From Chaetorhynchus papuensis (Eukaryota > Chordata > Aves > Passeriformes > Rhipiduridae): a DNA stretch of 64,000 nucleotides. The stretch covers positions 1 through 64,000 of the forward strand of contig VWYX01001275.1 of the NCBI GenBank assembly GCA_013396525.1, read 5' to 3'. The notes below the pieces were generated by a model. The model made no database searches, had not been told where the DNA came from, and worked only from the letters and a program-made list of their open reading frames with translations. Below, one piece after another: positions 1 through 13,341 of this stretch; positions within the stretch are counted from its first letter, which is position 1; every line of letters begins with the position of its first letter. The translations under genes and the position numbers were made by a program.

Positions 1-1654
1 AATATAGTCAGTATCAGCGAGGCACTAGGGAGACAGACACGCCCACTCCAAAAGATCAGCATAAAGTTTGTACTATCACAGGAGACACGCAGCGAAAGGA
101 CAGAACTGATAAGAAACATGTCTTGCCACACAAGAGGCATTTTATTTTGGATTTTGGCAAACCACTTCATAACACAACCAGTCAATGGGATATACAATTA
201 TATTTACATAGTTTGCCTTCTTGCCAATATTTTGATCCCTTAACAGCAAAAACAAAGGTGCTAAATTCCTCGAATAAATATGTAGTAGAGGTGGTGTTGG
301 CATGAATGAAGTTACTGTAAAAAGAAAGCTCATTCTTAATGACTTTCCAACCACAAAAAGCAACCCTCAGGAGGAGATCCGATAGCTTTCTTTATCTGAG
401 CAACATGTTCCTTCATGCGAGATTATAAGATTTTTAACAGGAGTGTTCTCCAATTTAAACGTTATTTAATTGTCAACCAGCGTAACAGAATATGCCTTGA
501 AATGTTTTGCTGTACAAACCAAATGCTGTAAATTGATTGTGACTTGAGCAGTTTCCCACTAGACTACAAGAATGACTCTGGTTACAACCAGAAAGGAATT
601 AATTACAACAGTTTAGCTCTCTTATCCTCAGAGGTCAGATTTCGTTTCCTACTCCTAGGATTTGGAAAACACCTATTTGCGTATCCATGTTGCCTGAAAC
701 AAACACTCATCCAAAAATTACCTAATTGTCTCATACTGAAAGGCTAAAAACCTTATGGCTCTTGTGGAAGCAGACACAGCAGCCCATTTTTCAAACCAAA
801 CAGAAAACTTAACAAAAACAATTGTTTTGCCAACAATTCACAAATCGTATATGTGGAAACGTGTTGCAAGCTGAAGAACCTAAGGCCAAAATTAGATCAA
901 TAGACACCAACCCAGCTCAGCCTCTTAAAATCAGGGCAGTACCAGGCTGGCTTTTGGCTGAGGGCCCCGCTCTGTGTAACCGTGTTTTGAGAATTTTGCA
1001 ACTGCTCGGTGCAGCCCTGGAAAATGAAATGCTCACGATGGAGAAAAGAATGACAATTACAGCAAGCAGGGACCTAAGCCAAGGATCCTCTCAGCAATGT
1101 ACACACGTTATATTCATTCATGACAAACAGTCCCAGCAATGCTGGAGGCAAAAGACACAAATCTGCAGAGACCTAAAAATACATTTCATTTCAGGGACCA
1201 CAGCATGCTTGAAGTTTGCACCAGGCTATTGATCCAGCCGTGATTTTGGGGAGAAAAGCTTTGTTTAGAAAGCATGCAAGAATAAAAAGCATTGCAGAAG
1301 GCATGCACAGAGAGGAAGCACCATCTTCCACTAAAGCTCCTTTCTAAAAGAAATAAAAAATAACGACACAAATAATGAAATAAAATTTTAAAAATCTACG
1401 TTTTCCCGCATTTATGCATTTCCGAGCACAAGCCCCGCTCCACGAGCAAGGTCACGCTGTCATGGTCAAAACTAAAAAGGGGAGGGGGGGGATTTCAGCA
1501 GGAGGAGGAGGAGGAGAAGGAGGGACGCCCAACAGAGCCCGGCGCGGAGCGATGCCCGGGGTAACAAAGGGCTGGGGCGCCCCGGGGCCGCTTCCCCCCG
1601 CTCCCGGCGGGCGCCGAGACACCCGGGGCTGCTCCGCCCGGCACGGGAGAAAAC

Positions 1655-1716
<62 letters not shown>

Positions 1717-1867
1717 ATGTATATGTATATATATATGTGTGTGTGTATGCACATACGCAGCAAAAAGCAGTGACATAAAAGGCAACCATTACCACACACG
1801 GCCACAACACACACATTAAAACAACCTTAGAAAGAACGCAGCCGGCCCTGCGAAGGCAGGCCCTCAC
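1..1867 (-). other. SH3BP5: SH3BP5 intron 1 (partial)
   Basis: This is the donor-proximal part of SH3BP5 intron 1, running off the left edge. It is AT-rich at the left and becomes GC-rich from about 1430, where it merges with the CpG island. It contains a (TG)n/(TA)n microsatellite. I see no exon or coding signal; the open frames here are short or come from simple repeats. Confidence 0.7.
1653..1752. repeat. (TG)n/(TA)n microsatellite
   Basis: An alternating purine-pyrimidine tract: a long uninterrupted TG run flanked by TATATA blocks, with a second short TG run at the right end. It lies inside SH3BP5 intron 1, about 120 bases from the donor. The His-Thr-rich open frames across it are artefacts of the repeat. 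Confidence 0.95.
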
Positions 1868-1948
1868 CTGGATGCGGGGATCCACCTCCTCGTCCTCGGG
1901 GCGCGGTGGCTCCTCGGCGGGGCGGCCTCGCCGGCCCCCCGGCTCCAT
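1868..1948 (-). CDS. SH3BP5: SH3BP5 coding exon 1 (5' end of gene, partial)
   Basis: SH3BP5 (SH3-domain binding protein 5, Sab) is a coiled-coil protein that binds JNK at the mitochondrial outer membrane and acts as a Rab11 exchange factor. This exon encodes 27 residues ending in EEVDPRIQ, the residues that in the human protein precede the first coiled coil (GELEKLNQS). The ATG at 1948 has an excellent Kozak context (gccgccATGG) and is the first ATG in its frame; the frame stays open upstream without another ATG. The exon ends in phase 0 at CAG, followed by GTGAGG. As I remember it, the human protein has about 46 residues before this junction, including a long Glu run, so the bird N-terminus is compact. 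All later exons lie left of base 1. The call rests on the junction motif plus synteny with METTL6 and EAF1. Confidence 0.85.
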
Positions 1949-2160
1949 GGCGGCTCTCCCGCTGCTGCTCCCGCTGCTGCTCCCGCTGCCGCCGCCGCCT
2001 CCCGTTCCGCCGCTCCCGGCCCCGGCTCCGGCTCCGGCTCCGGCTCCGCGGCCCGGCCCCCGCCCGGCCCCGCCTCCGGGGGAACCCCTCCCTCCCCACA
2101 GCGCCCCCGTCTCTTTGTGCCTTCGCACCGCAAGCTGGAAATCAGCGCGGAATTACGGGG

Positions 2161-2390
2161 TTTCCTTTTTTTTTCCTCCTTTTTTTTTTTTTCTTTTTTT
2201 TTTCCCCTTAACTCTCCCTCACGCCCCGTTTTTCTAATTCCTGGGGTTTTGCCGTGCACGGTCCCCACCCCTCCCCGCAACCCCAGCATGAGTAGTTCCA
2301 GGTGCAGGGAAACGCTGAGGGCACCTTGCTGGCTTTTTTAATTTATTTCTCCCCCCCTTCTTTTCTTCTTTTCTCTTTTTCAAGCTCTGC
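2161..2390. repeat. Polypyrimidine tracts upstream of SH3BP5
   Basis: Two T/C-only tracts (about 2161-2206 and 2347-2380) flank ordinary sequence. Read from SH3BP5 they are polypurine tracts just upstream of the promoter. They are low complexity and non-coding. Confidence 0.8.
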
Positions 2391-4152
2391 TGGAGGCTGA
2401 CATGCCTATGGAGAGAAAAAAAAAATTAAAAAGCATGGAGAAAGGGAGAAGGGAAAAATACTAAAGGCACTTTCAACAACCTTGAAAATTCAAATGAAAC
2501 CCAGATTTCTATTGTGTGGCAGCTGAGCGGGCAACTGTTGTACCTACTGCATGCAGCAGAAAAAGACATACTGAAGACACATCCTTTTGTTGTCAGTAAA
2601 AAGGAACTTCTTGCAAGAAGTATGTACATGCATGGCCCATGTCTAGCAGAGCACTTCAGATTAGTGTCTCCCTAATCACAGGGGTGGATAACAAGTAATT
2701 TTGAACAGATGAGGAATATATTTCCACCTCAAAAGTATCATTATTAATTTAACCCCATTTTTTGTTAGAAAATTCCTCAAAACATAATGAAAAAAATTGA
2801 AAGTTTAGGTGTGGTGAAAAAAGAAGCCTCCTCTCCTCATATCTCTTTATAAGATAAAAATAAGAAGGAGATAAAATAAGAAGATAAAAATTAACATTGC
2901 TAAGGTATATAAGGTAAAAAAGGAGGCAAAAGAAAAGCAGTCAAGCTCTTCCAAATGCTATAAAGCAACCAGGGAAAAAAACAAAATATGGGAAAAGAGT
3001 GACATAAACATTTGAAAATAGTATAAACATGCAAAGTGACACCAACAAACTAAAATAATCAAGGAACAGAGGAGGTGTTGCAAAAACGCAGATGGGTTGT
3101 TTGCAACATCTTCACTTCTCAAGCAGAAGAAATCATGTAAAAGGGGGAGGGAAATAAAAACAAACCAAAAACCAAATCAGCCAAAGCCAAGTGTTTACTC
3201 TTACTGCTGTCCATTAAGGAAATCCAATGTGTACACACAGCCAGAGGTTCCCAGGGCCTTGGCGCTTCTCATCCCTGGTGTGCTGTGGCTCGTGCCAAGA
3301 CTCTAGTGGTCAAATGTCCAACATTCCCATCATCCTAAAACAGCACAGAAAACACAAAGCTGCACACGGAAGACCTAATGTGGATAGTCCTGCTGTTATC
3401 ACTTTCATTTCTAAAAAAACAAGGCTATGTGAAGGATTTACTGCAGCTATGCCATGTTCCTCCAAAGCCTGCACAGGCTGACCCATGGCACTGTCACAAA
3501 AGGCACTGCCCACTGCTTGGGGTACACAAGTGCATCTGCACAGACATGCTCTCCCAAAGGGATTTGCTATGTTTGCACAAAGGACCCTGTTGTTCCATTG
3601 CTGCTATGACAATCCCTGTGATCGTTGCAGCTCAGAAAACCTCCAGCCAAACTCATCAGTCTGCTACCATCAAGGCAGAGCAAGCTGTCTCTCTCCTCAG
3701 TAGCACAGTGGATTTAGAAAGTTGGAAGAGCTGCCTGTGGAGTTTAGCGCTGTGCAAGAGATGGTGTGGATACACAGGCCCCTTTTCCCACAGATCTGAA
3801 ATCTCTCACAGAGCCCTGAGGCTACTGAGATCATTTTATATCAAACTGATACATTGGGAAGATCTACATACAATAAAATCAGTGAAGAATGCGCATCTGT
3901 CATTACTGCAGTCACCACTAAAGTAAAAGAACTGAAAAGTGGCCTGAAGGAAAAGATTTGACACAACAGGGAAAGGGACACTATTCAGTACACATAAAGA
4001 CCAATAAAAGACTCAAGGCTATTTATTTACATGTTCATTTTCTTCTCTTCCCCATGGAATAGTTTTTGCTGGAACCTCTGTCCCATGCAAAGGGCGGCAG
4101 GACCCGGGAAATAGCCAAGGAGCAAACCTGTGTATCACATGGGCAGGCCTCG
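2391..4152. other. Intergenic, no gene recognised
   Basis: Unique-looking AT-rich sequence with A-rich patches around 2820-3010. A 182-codon ATG-initiated open frame lies at 3378-3926 (+), but it has no recognisable domain, splice context or homology to any family I know. I treat it as chance. Confidence 0.5.
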
Positions 4153-4769
4153 TACATGAGCACACCCTCCAAAGGTTTGTTGGTGACACCAAGCTGTGTG
4201 GTGTGATTGACGGGCAGGAGGGAAGGGACATCGTCTAGAGGGACCTTGACAGCTGTGAGAGGTGGGTCTGGGCCAGCCTCTTGAAGTTCAACAAGGCCAA
4301 GTGCAAGGTGCTGCACCTGGGTTGGGGCATCCCAAGCACAAAGACAGGCTGGGTGGAGAATGTACTGAGAGCTGCCCTGAGGAGAAGGACTTGACAGTGC
4401 TGGTGGACAAGAAGATCAACATGACTCAGGAATGTGTGCCTGCAGCCTAGAAAGCCAACCGCATCCTGGGCTGCAACAAGAGAAGCATGAGCAGCGGGTC
4501 AGGGGAGGTGATTTTCCCACTCTGACCCACTCTGGTGAGGCCCCACCTGGAACAGCACATCGAGATGAAGTTCTTTACTGCGAGGGTGGTGAGGCACTGG
4601 CACAGGCTGCCCAGAGAAGCTATAGATGCCCCATGCCTGGTGGTGTTCAAGGCCAAGTTGGATGGGGCTCTGAGCAAACTAATGGAAGACATTGTTGCCC
4701 ATGACAGAGAGATGGAGCTAGGTGATCTTCCAGGTCCCTTTTAGCCCAAACCATTCTATGATTCTGTGC
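4153..4769 (+). mobile_element. CR1 LINE, 3' fragment (plus orientation)
   Basis: The sequence follows the end of CR1 ORF2 and its 3' end: the gacaccaagctgtgtgg, ttcaacaaggccaag and tgcacctgg blocks, then ggcacaggctgcccag and agcccaaaccattctatgattctgtg. The ATTCTATGATTCT tail is the usual CR1 3' end. The copy is 5' truncated and has an internal deletion near 4555-4565, where the 'gaggccccacctggaac' block jumps straight to 'atgaagttctttactgc'. Stops and frameshifts show it is dead. Confidence 0.9.
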
Positions 4770-7700
4770 TCTGCTTAGGTCAATACCATGCAAGAAGTGA
4801 ACTGCGGTAGATGGCATTTGGGTATTACTTTTGCCAAATCGTGAGTGATCTCATCCCAGAGAAATCCCTCCTAGACAATCTGTTAAAGGCCAGACTCCTC
4901 CCAGCCCCACCCCACCCCCAGAAAGCCAGTCATGGTGACCTTTTTGCTTCCCCCACAGGCCCTACGCGCGCCAAGGCGTCTGAGCAAAGCTTGCACGAGG
5001 CTTGACCGAGACAGTCTGTACTTTCTCCTGTATCAATATTTCAAAACCCTAGTCCCAAGTATTCAATATTTGAACAAAGCACTCTGAAGTTAAGGCAGGA
5101 AGAAACCACTTGCTCTTTCACTAATGGGATTCCAGAGTGGCCACAGCACAGAATTAGCCCAGACCTGTCAGGCTGGGCTGCAGCTTAACATGAGCTATGC
5201 TGCAGATGGTACAGCTCAACTAAAAAGCACAAGGAGAGGTTCTGGTGCAGGAAAAGCCAAGTTGCTTCAGCAACCAATTTCAGTGTACCAGGCAACACCT
5301 CTGTCTTGTGGCATTTGGGGTACAAGCCTTATCATTAACATCAGACCTTGAAGCACAGAAATCCCTAGGCAAGGGTGATGTTCTGGCTGAGAGAACTACT
5401 ACAGCTCTGCTTTCGGGGGAAGTTGCTACATAACCTCATTATGTGTCCCACAGAAATCGTCAGTGTACAGGCAAGGGAAAAATTTGGCGAGGCATAGATT
5501 GAAATGTCTGTACTTTGAGGGAGGAATACAGAGAAGAATTCTCTTCCTCATTCTGGAAGATGGTTTGTAGATTCAGTATTACATTTCTGAATAGCCATCG
5601 GGGAACTAGAAGTTGCATTTTAAATAAAATCAGCTGGGAAGAAGTATGCATCAGTGAAGAATTGCCTGAGGAAACATCCTAATGACTATAGTTAATTTAG
5701 GGATAAAATTCAAAGGGAATGGATAGTGTAATTTTACATATATTTGATAATGGTAGATCCTGAACAGATTTTAAGGAAGAGTTGGGTTTTTTCCAAATCT
5801 CATCTTACATTCAAATTTCTGCTCATACTTGCCCTCAAAGCTTGCTTCTGCCCCAGTACCAGAGGCAAGGGCCTAAAATACAAATCAAAAGTTGCATCTC
5901 CTTCCTCATAAACATGTATCTTCTCCTTTTGAACACTGATAGCAAACTGAGCAGAGTTCGAGACTAATTAATGCACATTTGGTTACTGAAGACACATTTC
6001 AGCTTATGGAACTGTTCAAGGAGAAAACAGCCTAAGAGAGAGAGCCTTGCTTACAGAATAGTGCCCCTCTCCTCAAGGGGACTGGGGAAACAGTTCTGCT
6101 CTGAAAAATTCTTCTGCTTCCATTGATGATGATGCTAGAGGCTAACTTCCAATTGGCTTCAAATGTTGAAGTGCTGTTGCAATTCGGTTTTAAATAATTT
6201 ACCAACAAACGAGCCCAGAAGTATAAACAGTCCAATTCTAAGGAGAAACAAACACAGTCCCCAAAATACATTTATGAGCATGAAATCCACCATGTAGCTT
6301 CTTAACTGAATTAACCCTGAAGACCAGTTTACTACACTGACTTTTGCAATGTTAGACCAGAAATTAGTTTAGTTCAGGGAATGTCTCATTTAAACACAAA
6401 GCCACCATCTCTGTCTTCCCAGCTGCAGCAAAGACATTGCTCTGTCAACATTCAAATCCTGTATGCTTTTCTGGTTTTCAGAAGTATACTGCATGTGTCG
6501 GAAACATTTTTAAACATTAAGTGGGATCTCATCCACCATCATGGTACATTTGAAGATCTGGGCCTCCATCACTTGAACTTTTATAAGAGGCCAAGCACAA
6601 ATATTTTTTTTTTTAAGATATGCACTGCATTTATGGAAGATTTTAAATTTCTTGCATGCATATGCAGGGTATTAAACTGTTACAAAGTGGTCAGAATCAA
6701 AACTTCCTCTGGCTTATTTCTCAAGCAAATTTTCATGCTTCCATACTCACAATGGTTGTGGCGTGTTTGTGCTCTGCATTTTAGAAAGCGCTAAAAATCA
6801 ATTATCTCTCCTACACCAGTTTGTAAGATGGTATCGCCTTATGAACTTGCACACAAAGACACATTAATGGAGCTCGAGCATCTGTGGTACAAAAAACTTG
6901 TAGATTTCCCCACCTACAAGGAATGTATTTAAAGAAAAGGCTACATTCCAAAATACCCTTTGATTTCACTTCTCTTTAACAAGCACTATTTAAAATTAAA
7001 AATAACCTCCAGGCTTCACAGGGCTACAAAGAAAGGAGGCTCGTTTTAAAGAGGTACAATCTATTTTCAAGCCACACTAATCTTAGTATCTTCCATAAAA
7101 ACTATATAGAAAGATTACTAGCAAAATTAGCTGCTGAGTCATTTTCTATTGCACATATATTTATGTCCCATCATATCATGAGCTACTTTTCTTATTATTT
7201 TGAAGCCTGAAATTGATGATGCATCCTACAGAGAGTGTGAGTGCAATATAGTTTTTTATATACACATATAGACACACTCACATGCCCTATGCTATATGTG
7301 TGTATAAAATGCATGACTAACAGCTTGATGGATTTCCCTACTTGTTCTTATTTCATTGGGAAAGAACCACCATCATCACAGGAATTTTTCTCTTCCTCCA
7401 AGCTGTCTTTTGGCAAGGCTGGTGATGGTGGAATTTCCCACTGGAAAAAACTATCTATGCAATGACACTACATTTGCAGCAGTCCTGCTGCTCCTCTGGC
7501 CAAAATGCAGAGTATGCTGCTTTTTGCAGATTTAGAAAATAACAGGGTAACATGAGCCTCTCCCTCAGATCTGCTGCTGAATGATAAGGAAGATCCCTTT
7601 TACAGTGCTTGCTTGATACTTGAACAGGGAAAAACCCTATGCTGCACCCTTTTAAGTCGAATATATCCACCCAGGTTCCCAGTCCTGCTATCTGCTTTCC

Positions 7701-9820
7701 TTGATAAGCAGTCTCACATCAGTTTCAATGGCAGCAGGATCAAATGCAAAGGTGTTAGTCTGTACTCAAAATGAGGCCTTAGACAAGAGATATTGCCTCA
7801 TGAGAGCCAAAATGAGATGCAAGTGCCATTCTCCTCTACCCAGCCTGACAATTCACTAAAGTTTTACAGCGGTGTGGATACATCATTGCTATTCAGTACA
7901 AAAACGCTCACCCTCATCTTTTATTCTTTATACTTAGACATCTATGCAAACCACATTTAAAGCATTTATTTAAAGAACCACCTCTGACTCTCAAATAACA
8001 TCAGCCACGTGCAAGTATACGTCTCATTTTTTCAGTAGTTTGCTTAATGTTCAGACCGGTTCCATATTTGTGGCTATTTAACTGTATCAGTAGATTTCTC
8101 ACTGGTAAATTTAAAGGATGAAATCCCTTCACTGGTCTCTTGCCACCAGCCCACACTGCTCATGATACCAAATGCAGCACTGACAGATGAAGGCAGGAGT
8201 CCCTGTGAAAATTCAAGGACAAGCAAGAAACTCCAGGTAGTGAAGTTCCTGTGGGTCTGGTTCAGGGAATTCGTGTGTCTGGTGCACCTTCTGTGAGAGA
8301 GCCTCAGAGGTGGCAATTTCCACAACCCTTCCCTCACGCAGCATGGCTGCTCCACACACTTGGCACATTCCAGCTCACCAGAAAAGGGTCTCAGTGTGCC
8401 TCCTGGTCCCAGGCAGTGCTCCTGACAGATGCTTTGTGACACCCACTCCCTGCAGTGAGTCATCTCCCAGGGAGCAAAGGTACCTGGTGTGTGCGGGCTG
8501 GAGCACAGCTCTGTGCAAAGGCAGCCAGGTCACTGCTGAAGGCTCTCCGACCACAGACTTTGCTTCTTACTAATCTTGTTATCAGGCAGGAAATTCACCC
8601 ATACCCTATTTTAAGCTGCTGAACACACAACAGTAAAAGCTTGAGCTTCCATCAGAGATCTCAGAGCATTCCTTCAAGCATCATCTATCCAGGGAACCTT
8701 TCCTTTTAGTTTCCAGCACAAATCCCATTTCTTGTAAGTGCCAATAGATTAATAGAAGGAAACAGCGTAGACATTTCAAGTAAAAGCATGGCCCCGAGGA
8801 TGAGGGAAACAAATGCCTATTCAAAATGAGCTTCCAAACAGGTAGGTACAGAAAGATTTGGGACCTCATTACCATCATGAACAGTTCAAGTGCAAAGAGA
8901 AAAGGCAGAATCACAGTCTATATCTAGAGAAACAAAAGACAGGGATGGGTGCCAAAGGGGAACTCCTTCCTCTGAGTTGTGAAGGCAGACGGGCAGTCAG
9001 GAGGGAGACAGCTGGGAAGCCCAGAGATGGGGACAGGCTCTTCCACAGCCAAGTCTCATTAGCAAGATACTAAGAAAGGTCTTTGCGCAGTCTATTTGCT
9101 TCCTAACCACATTTGACTGCCTATAAGCAGGAATGACAGGAGAAATAGGAAATGGTTTTTATATCCTCCTCTTTAGTTTCCTTTCCAGGCTGGTCATAGC
9201 CTAATTTACCTTGTGCCAGAAAAAATATGATCTTATGAAGTATCTAGATACAGAAGAAATTGTCAGTTTAATAAATTTGAGTTTTATGTCTGCAAGATCC
9301 TAAGTGTCCACACTTCAAGTGTGCCCTTCCATATATATAGAAAATTCAAACCTTTAAAATACTTGAATTAAAAATATCTGTCTTAGATTTGTACAAGTGA
9401 AATGCTTCCTGTGTACAAAGCTCCTTTTTTCCCTCTCCCAGAATTAATAGCTAGATTTTCTGCCCTGGCAGAATCATACTTTTCAGTTCTTCCTGTTATA
9501 TTAAAAATGGAATGATTGAGCACATTGTGTGTAGGAGTGAAGCAGAGTCTGTTTTAGCACCCAACTTTGTATGTCAGAAGAAGTAGTGATTAACTGTGAT
9601 CCCTCTCCTGCCTTCTGCCATGCCATAACCTGCAGGAGCATGCTGCTGCAGAGCCACATCCCTGCAGCTCCATCTTGGTGCCCAAGAGCAGCCCACAGCA
9701 GCACCAAGGCTGCACAAGGCAGGTTTGGAAGCCTCCCTGCCACAACCATGCTGCAGCAGTGTCTGACCAAATGCCTCACATCTCCTAGACCTTAATAGAC
9801 ACTTTGGGTTGCAATGCAGA

Positions 9821-10010
9821 TCTCACCCCTGCTCCCCACTCCTCAACTCTCTCATCTCTACTTCTCCCTCACCATCCCAGCTCAGCCTTGTTTCTTCCCC
9901 AATCTCGATACCTCCCCCTTCTTTCTACCATTGCAAGTATCGTTTAACCCCTTGTTTCCCTCCTTCCTTAATTTGCCTTTATCCCTCATTTCTCTTTTTC
10001 CCTTCTTTCA
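9821..10010. repeat. Pyrimidine-rich low-complexity stretch
   Basis: About 190 bases that are mostly C and T on the plus strand, with imperfect ctccc/ttccc motifs. It is open in two plus frames because pyrimidine-rich DNA makes few stop codons. It is not a gene. Confidence 0.7.
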
Positions 10011-13000
10011 TGTATAAGCTGTTACATAGCAGTTGCCATTAGCTATGGTTCAACACCACCATTTGTCAAAATGATGCAGCTCCATCATTTCACCTCCCAC
10101 TTTGCATTGGGTTTGCTCATCTGTTGCGGAGACTGAAAATTTTTTGCAGTACCATTTGGAATATGTTGATCTTCCCCAGAGCAGAGGAGTCTCTTTTGCC
10201 ACAGCAAACATGTTCAGCCCTAGCTGCAAATTCCTGTCACTGAAGTCTCTCCAATATGAGGGCAATTTTGCAATTCCAATGAATAAGGGGTCATAGGGAC
10301 AGAAATGAAACGTTTTACTTTGAAAAATCCCTGCAACTCCCCCAGCGGTCAGAAATTTATTTTTTTTTTTAGATGCCCTCCAGACCTCCAGAGTGGGGTT
10401 TACTTTGTGCAGGTAACTGGATTAAAAAACTACTCCCTTTTGTCTAAAAGGGTGTTCATTGTTTTGTTTTCCTTGTTCTGTTGACACAAGAAGGTCAGAT
10501 GACACTTCCTTTATTCTCTTCCAGTGACTATATCAGAACAGCACTTTTCCAGCTCAAATTGTGGGTTTGTTTCCCCGATGTAACAGCCACTACATATCTC
10601 AGGAGCAAGTTCCACAACAGCAGGAAGAGATAAGGGAGCACACTTCAGCCCTTTGGAAAATCCTGCCCAAAAGGATCATGTCGAGCCTGACAGATTGTCC
10701 TTTATTAAGATGCAGATGAACACAAATCACTCCACACTGGGGAGTGTGTTCCTCTGATCTAAAATGTGACCCCTGAGCCTCCTTTTCAGCTCCTTGGCCT
10801 TTTCTCCAATTTCCTCCCATCCTTTTATTTCCTACCCTCCCACAGGGTCGCTCCTTTCAAGTGAGCTGTTCACAGCAGAAGCCACATGTACCCCCCTGCA
10901 CCCACACTTCTGTCGAGCCACCAAGGCACAAACAAATCTCCTGTGATGCGAAGTATCTGAATTCCCTGAAAGAGGTAGGTACACTGAATACCTGGGGGAG
11001 ATTCTGGGTAGGACAGCGGGATTTTATATGTCCAAAATATTATTTCATTTCATTTCTCTAAGTTTTTCACATTACTTTTTGTGGAAAAGGTGTTCAGGTC
11101 TAGAAAAGGAAACACTGCCTAGGTGATTTGCTGCCAGGACCGTTGACTGAGGAAATCAACACGGAGAAAAGTATTTGAAGGGATTTGCATTTGATGGGTG
11201 TGTGAGGATTATCCAGCCCTTGTTTGGAGAAGGATACACATATTGCCAAATAAGCTGAGAAGATGTTTGGCATATCAATCTCCCAACAGCAAGCCTACCA
11301 GAAAGGAGAGGGCTCTGCCTCCTTGGTCATAAGTGGTTTGCTCAACACCCTGGGGACCTAGAAGGCGTCTGTCAGATTTCCCAGGCAAATTGGGAAAGCT
11401 GTCAATAATGCAAATGAAATGCTGACGCACAGGAATAGAAGCTGCTCAAACTCAGTCTGGCACCCACACTGCTCCCCAGTCCCAGCAAACAGGAGTGGGA
11501 GGGCACCCCGGAGTAACTGCAGGGGCAGACTCAGTACTCCCACTGCCACTCACACAGTGCCAGGATGAGCAGTGGGATACCAGCACAGGAACACCCTCTC
11601 CAAACAGCAGGAGATGAAACCGATTTTCAGGTGCGGGCGTTCTGCAGACAGAGCAAAAGGAACAAAGCAGATGTCAGGCAGTCTGCAGTACAGCTCTCCT
11701 CTTGCAGGCACCCCTTTGAAGCAGTAATTCTTTCAAGGGGGGAAAGGGAGAAAAACCAGCCACCCAGCAGTGTGTTAATCTTCACAGATGGAGCAGCTTT
11801 AATGCTGTCTAATCCTCCAGAGGGGGGAAACAGCGTTTCCTTTGTGCCTAGGATATCAAAATGGTTGAAGAAGGCAACCTCCACTGACACTAACTTTATT
11901 AAAGGAGGGGTATTTCCACGAGCTCTGAGAAGGCTTGGTCAAGAGCCAGCTGGAGATGCACTGCATGTAAACATCCACTCGTAACAACAGAAAATAGCAG
12001 GCAGTCGGGAACTCCTGGAAGAATATACAGGCACCAAGAATGCACACAAACTGGAGATTGCATATCACAGCCACACACATCAATTATACAGCTATCAAGC
12101 AATTGCATAGCAGCAGCAATGTGAGCAGCTAGTTACTGCTTTTTACTCCTTTTAAATTTGGCTCCTGTATTATTGTGCTGCAGCTGTATAATCAACTTGT
12201 ACTCTGAAGCGGGAAGTGGTACCCCTGGGTTGTCATAACAAGAATACCAAAACTTCTTGAGCCACTTCCTTGGCAGTGAATGATTTTTACATGTAAATTG
12301 GATGCAGAAGTGAAAGAAAGGAAAAGCATTGTCAGTAAATTTTGAGTATCAGGAGCCAGCACTTAATTAAACCTTACTTTAAATAAGAGTAATATTTACA
12401 TTCTACGAATAGATGCTTTCTTGCATCTAAATATCGAACAACTGTCACGTCACAATGGCATTGCATAGAAAGTCAGTTCCTAAACAGTTTAGATAATGCA
12501 CAGTTCAAGCATCATCTTGGATTGGCACTGGTATGTCAGTACATCTCACCCAGCCTGCTGGGAAAAATGGGAAACTAAAGCTCTGAATCGAGGATCTGAA
12601 ATATAAAGCTCTACTGTTGTAAGAGAAGCAGAAAATACCCACGCATTCGTCTCCCCTTGCTGGAGGACAGTTCAATTATCATCATGTCCCCAAGCAGATT
12701 TTGCACTGAATCACTGTGACATCTGCTAGGGAAATGAACACAAATCTATATCTGCATGCAGCAAATACATTGGCAAGGTTGCAGTGGGGGGAAGGGACGT
12801 AAGTGTCACTTTTCACACAAACTAGAAAATGACAGCTTGTCACATCCATGAGTAAATACTAGCAGAAGTGAGAGGAGGCAAGATGCTTCTTCACCTTTTC
12901 CCCCCACCACAGCATTACAAAGATACAGATTAAGGACAAAACTGTGGCTTCCTCTTCCCTGCCTACAGTAACAGCATCTGGACACATTTCAGCGCTGGGG

Positions 13001-13311
13001 AACACTAACAATAATGGATCATATCTGCCACGTGCACAGGTTAGTAGAGCTCCCCTGAGTTTAAGGCAACTGTGCCTCTTTCCTTCCTAGCTGAAGGGCC
13101 AATCCAAGATGCCAGAGCTGGGGAAGCAGAAGCTGGAAGAGCCCCGGGGAGTGAGGGTACAGAGCAACCTCCTTCAGGTCACTTACGGCAAAGAAGACTT
13201 GCCCATTGCCTTGTCAGCAGCAGGGATGATTTTATGATACAGAAGCAAGGGGTTTAGTCATGACTTGCATACGTGCAAAAATCATGATGCAATGTAGTAC
13301 AACCCTCTTTG

Positions 13312-13341
13312 TAAAACAAAAACAAACAAACAAACAAAAAA
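13312..13341. repeat. (CAAA)n simple repeat
   Basis: A short run of CAAA units with A-rich flanks, in intergenic DNA. Confidence 0.85.

Larger units (their letters stand above)
1540..2130 (-). promoter_or_regulatory. SH3BP5: SH3BP5 CpG-island promoter and 5' UTR
   Basis: A GC-rich, CpG-dense block surrounds SH3BP5 exon 1. Upstream of the ATG it holds GGCTCC-type hexamer repeats (about 2021-2048) and GCTGCTCCC repeats (about 1959-1986), which would fall in the 5' UTR. A long pyrimidine tract follows at 2161-2206. No TATA box is evident, as is usual for CpG-island promoters. The transcription start cannot be placed from sequence alone. Confidence 0.65.

Noticed and set aside
1414..2128. Open frames with His-Thr, Val-Cys, Gly-Ser or Arg-rich repeats around SH3BP5 exon 1
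   Set aside because: They are translations of the TG microsatellite and GC-rich repeats; only the 27-codon exon at 1868-1948 has homology and a splice donor. The longer frame upstream starts at GTG, not ATG.
9809..10042. Two overlapping Ser/Pro/Leu-rich plus-strand frames
   Set aside because: Pyrimidine-rich low-complexity DNA lacks stop codons, and both frames stay open for that reason alone.
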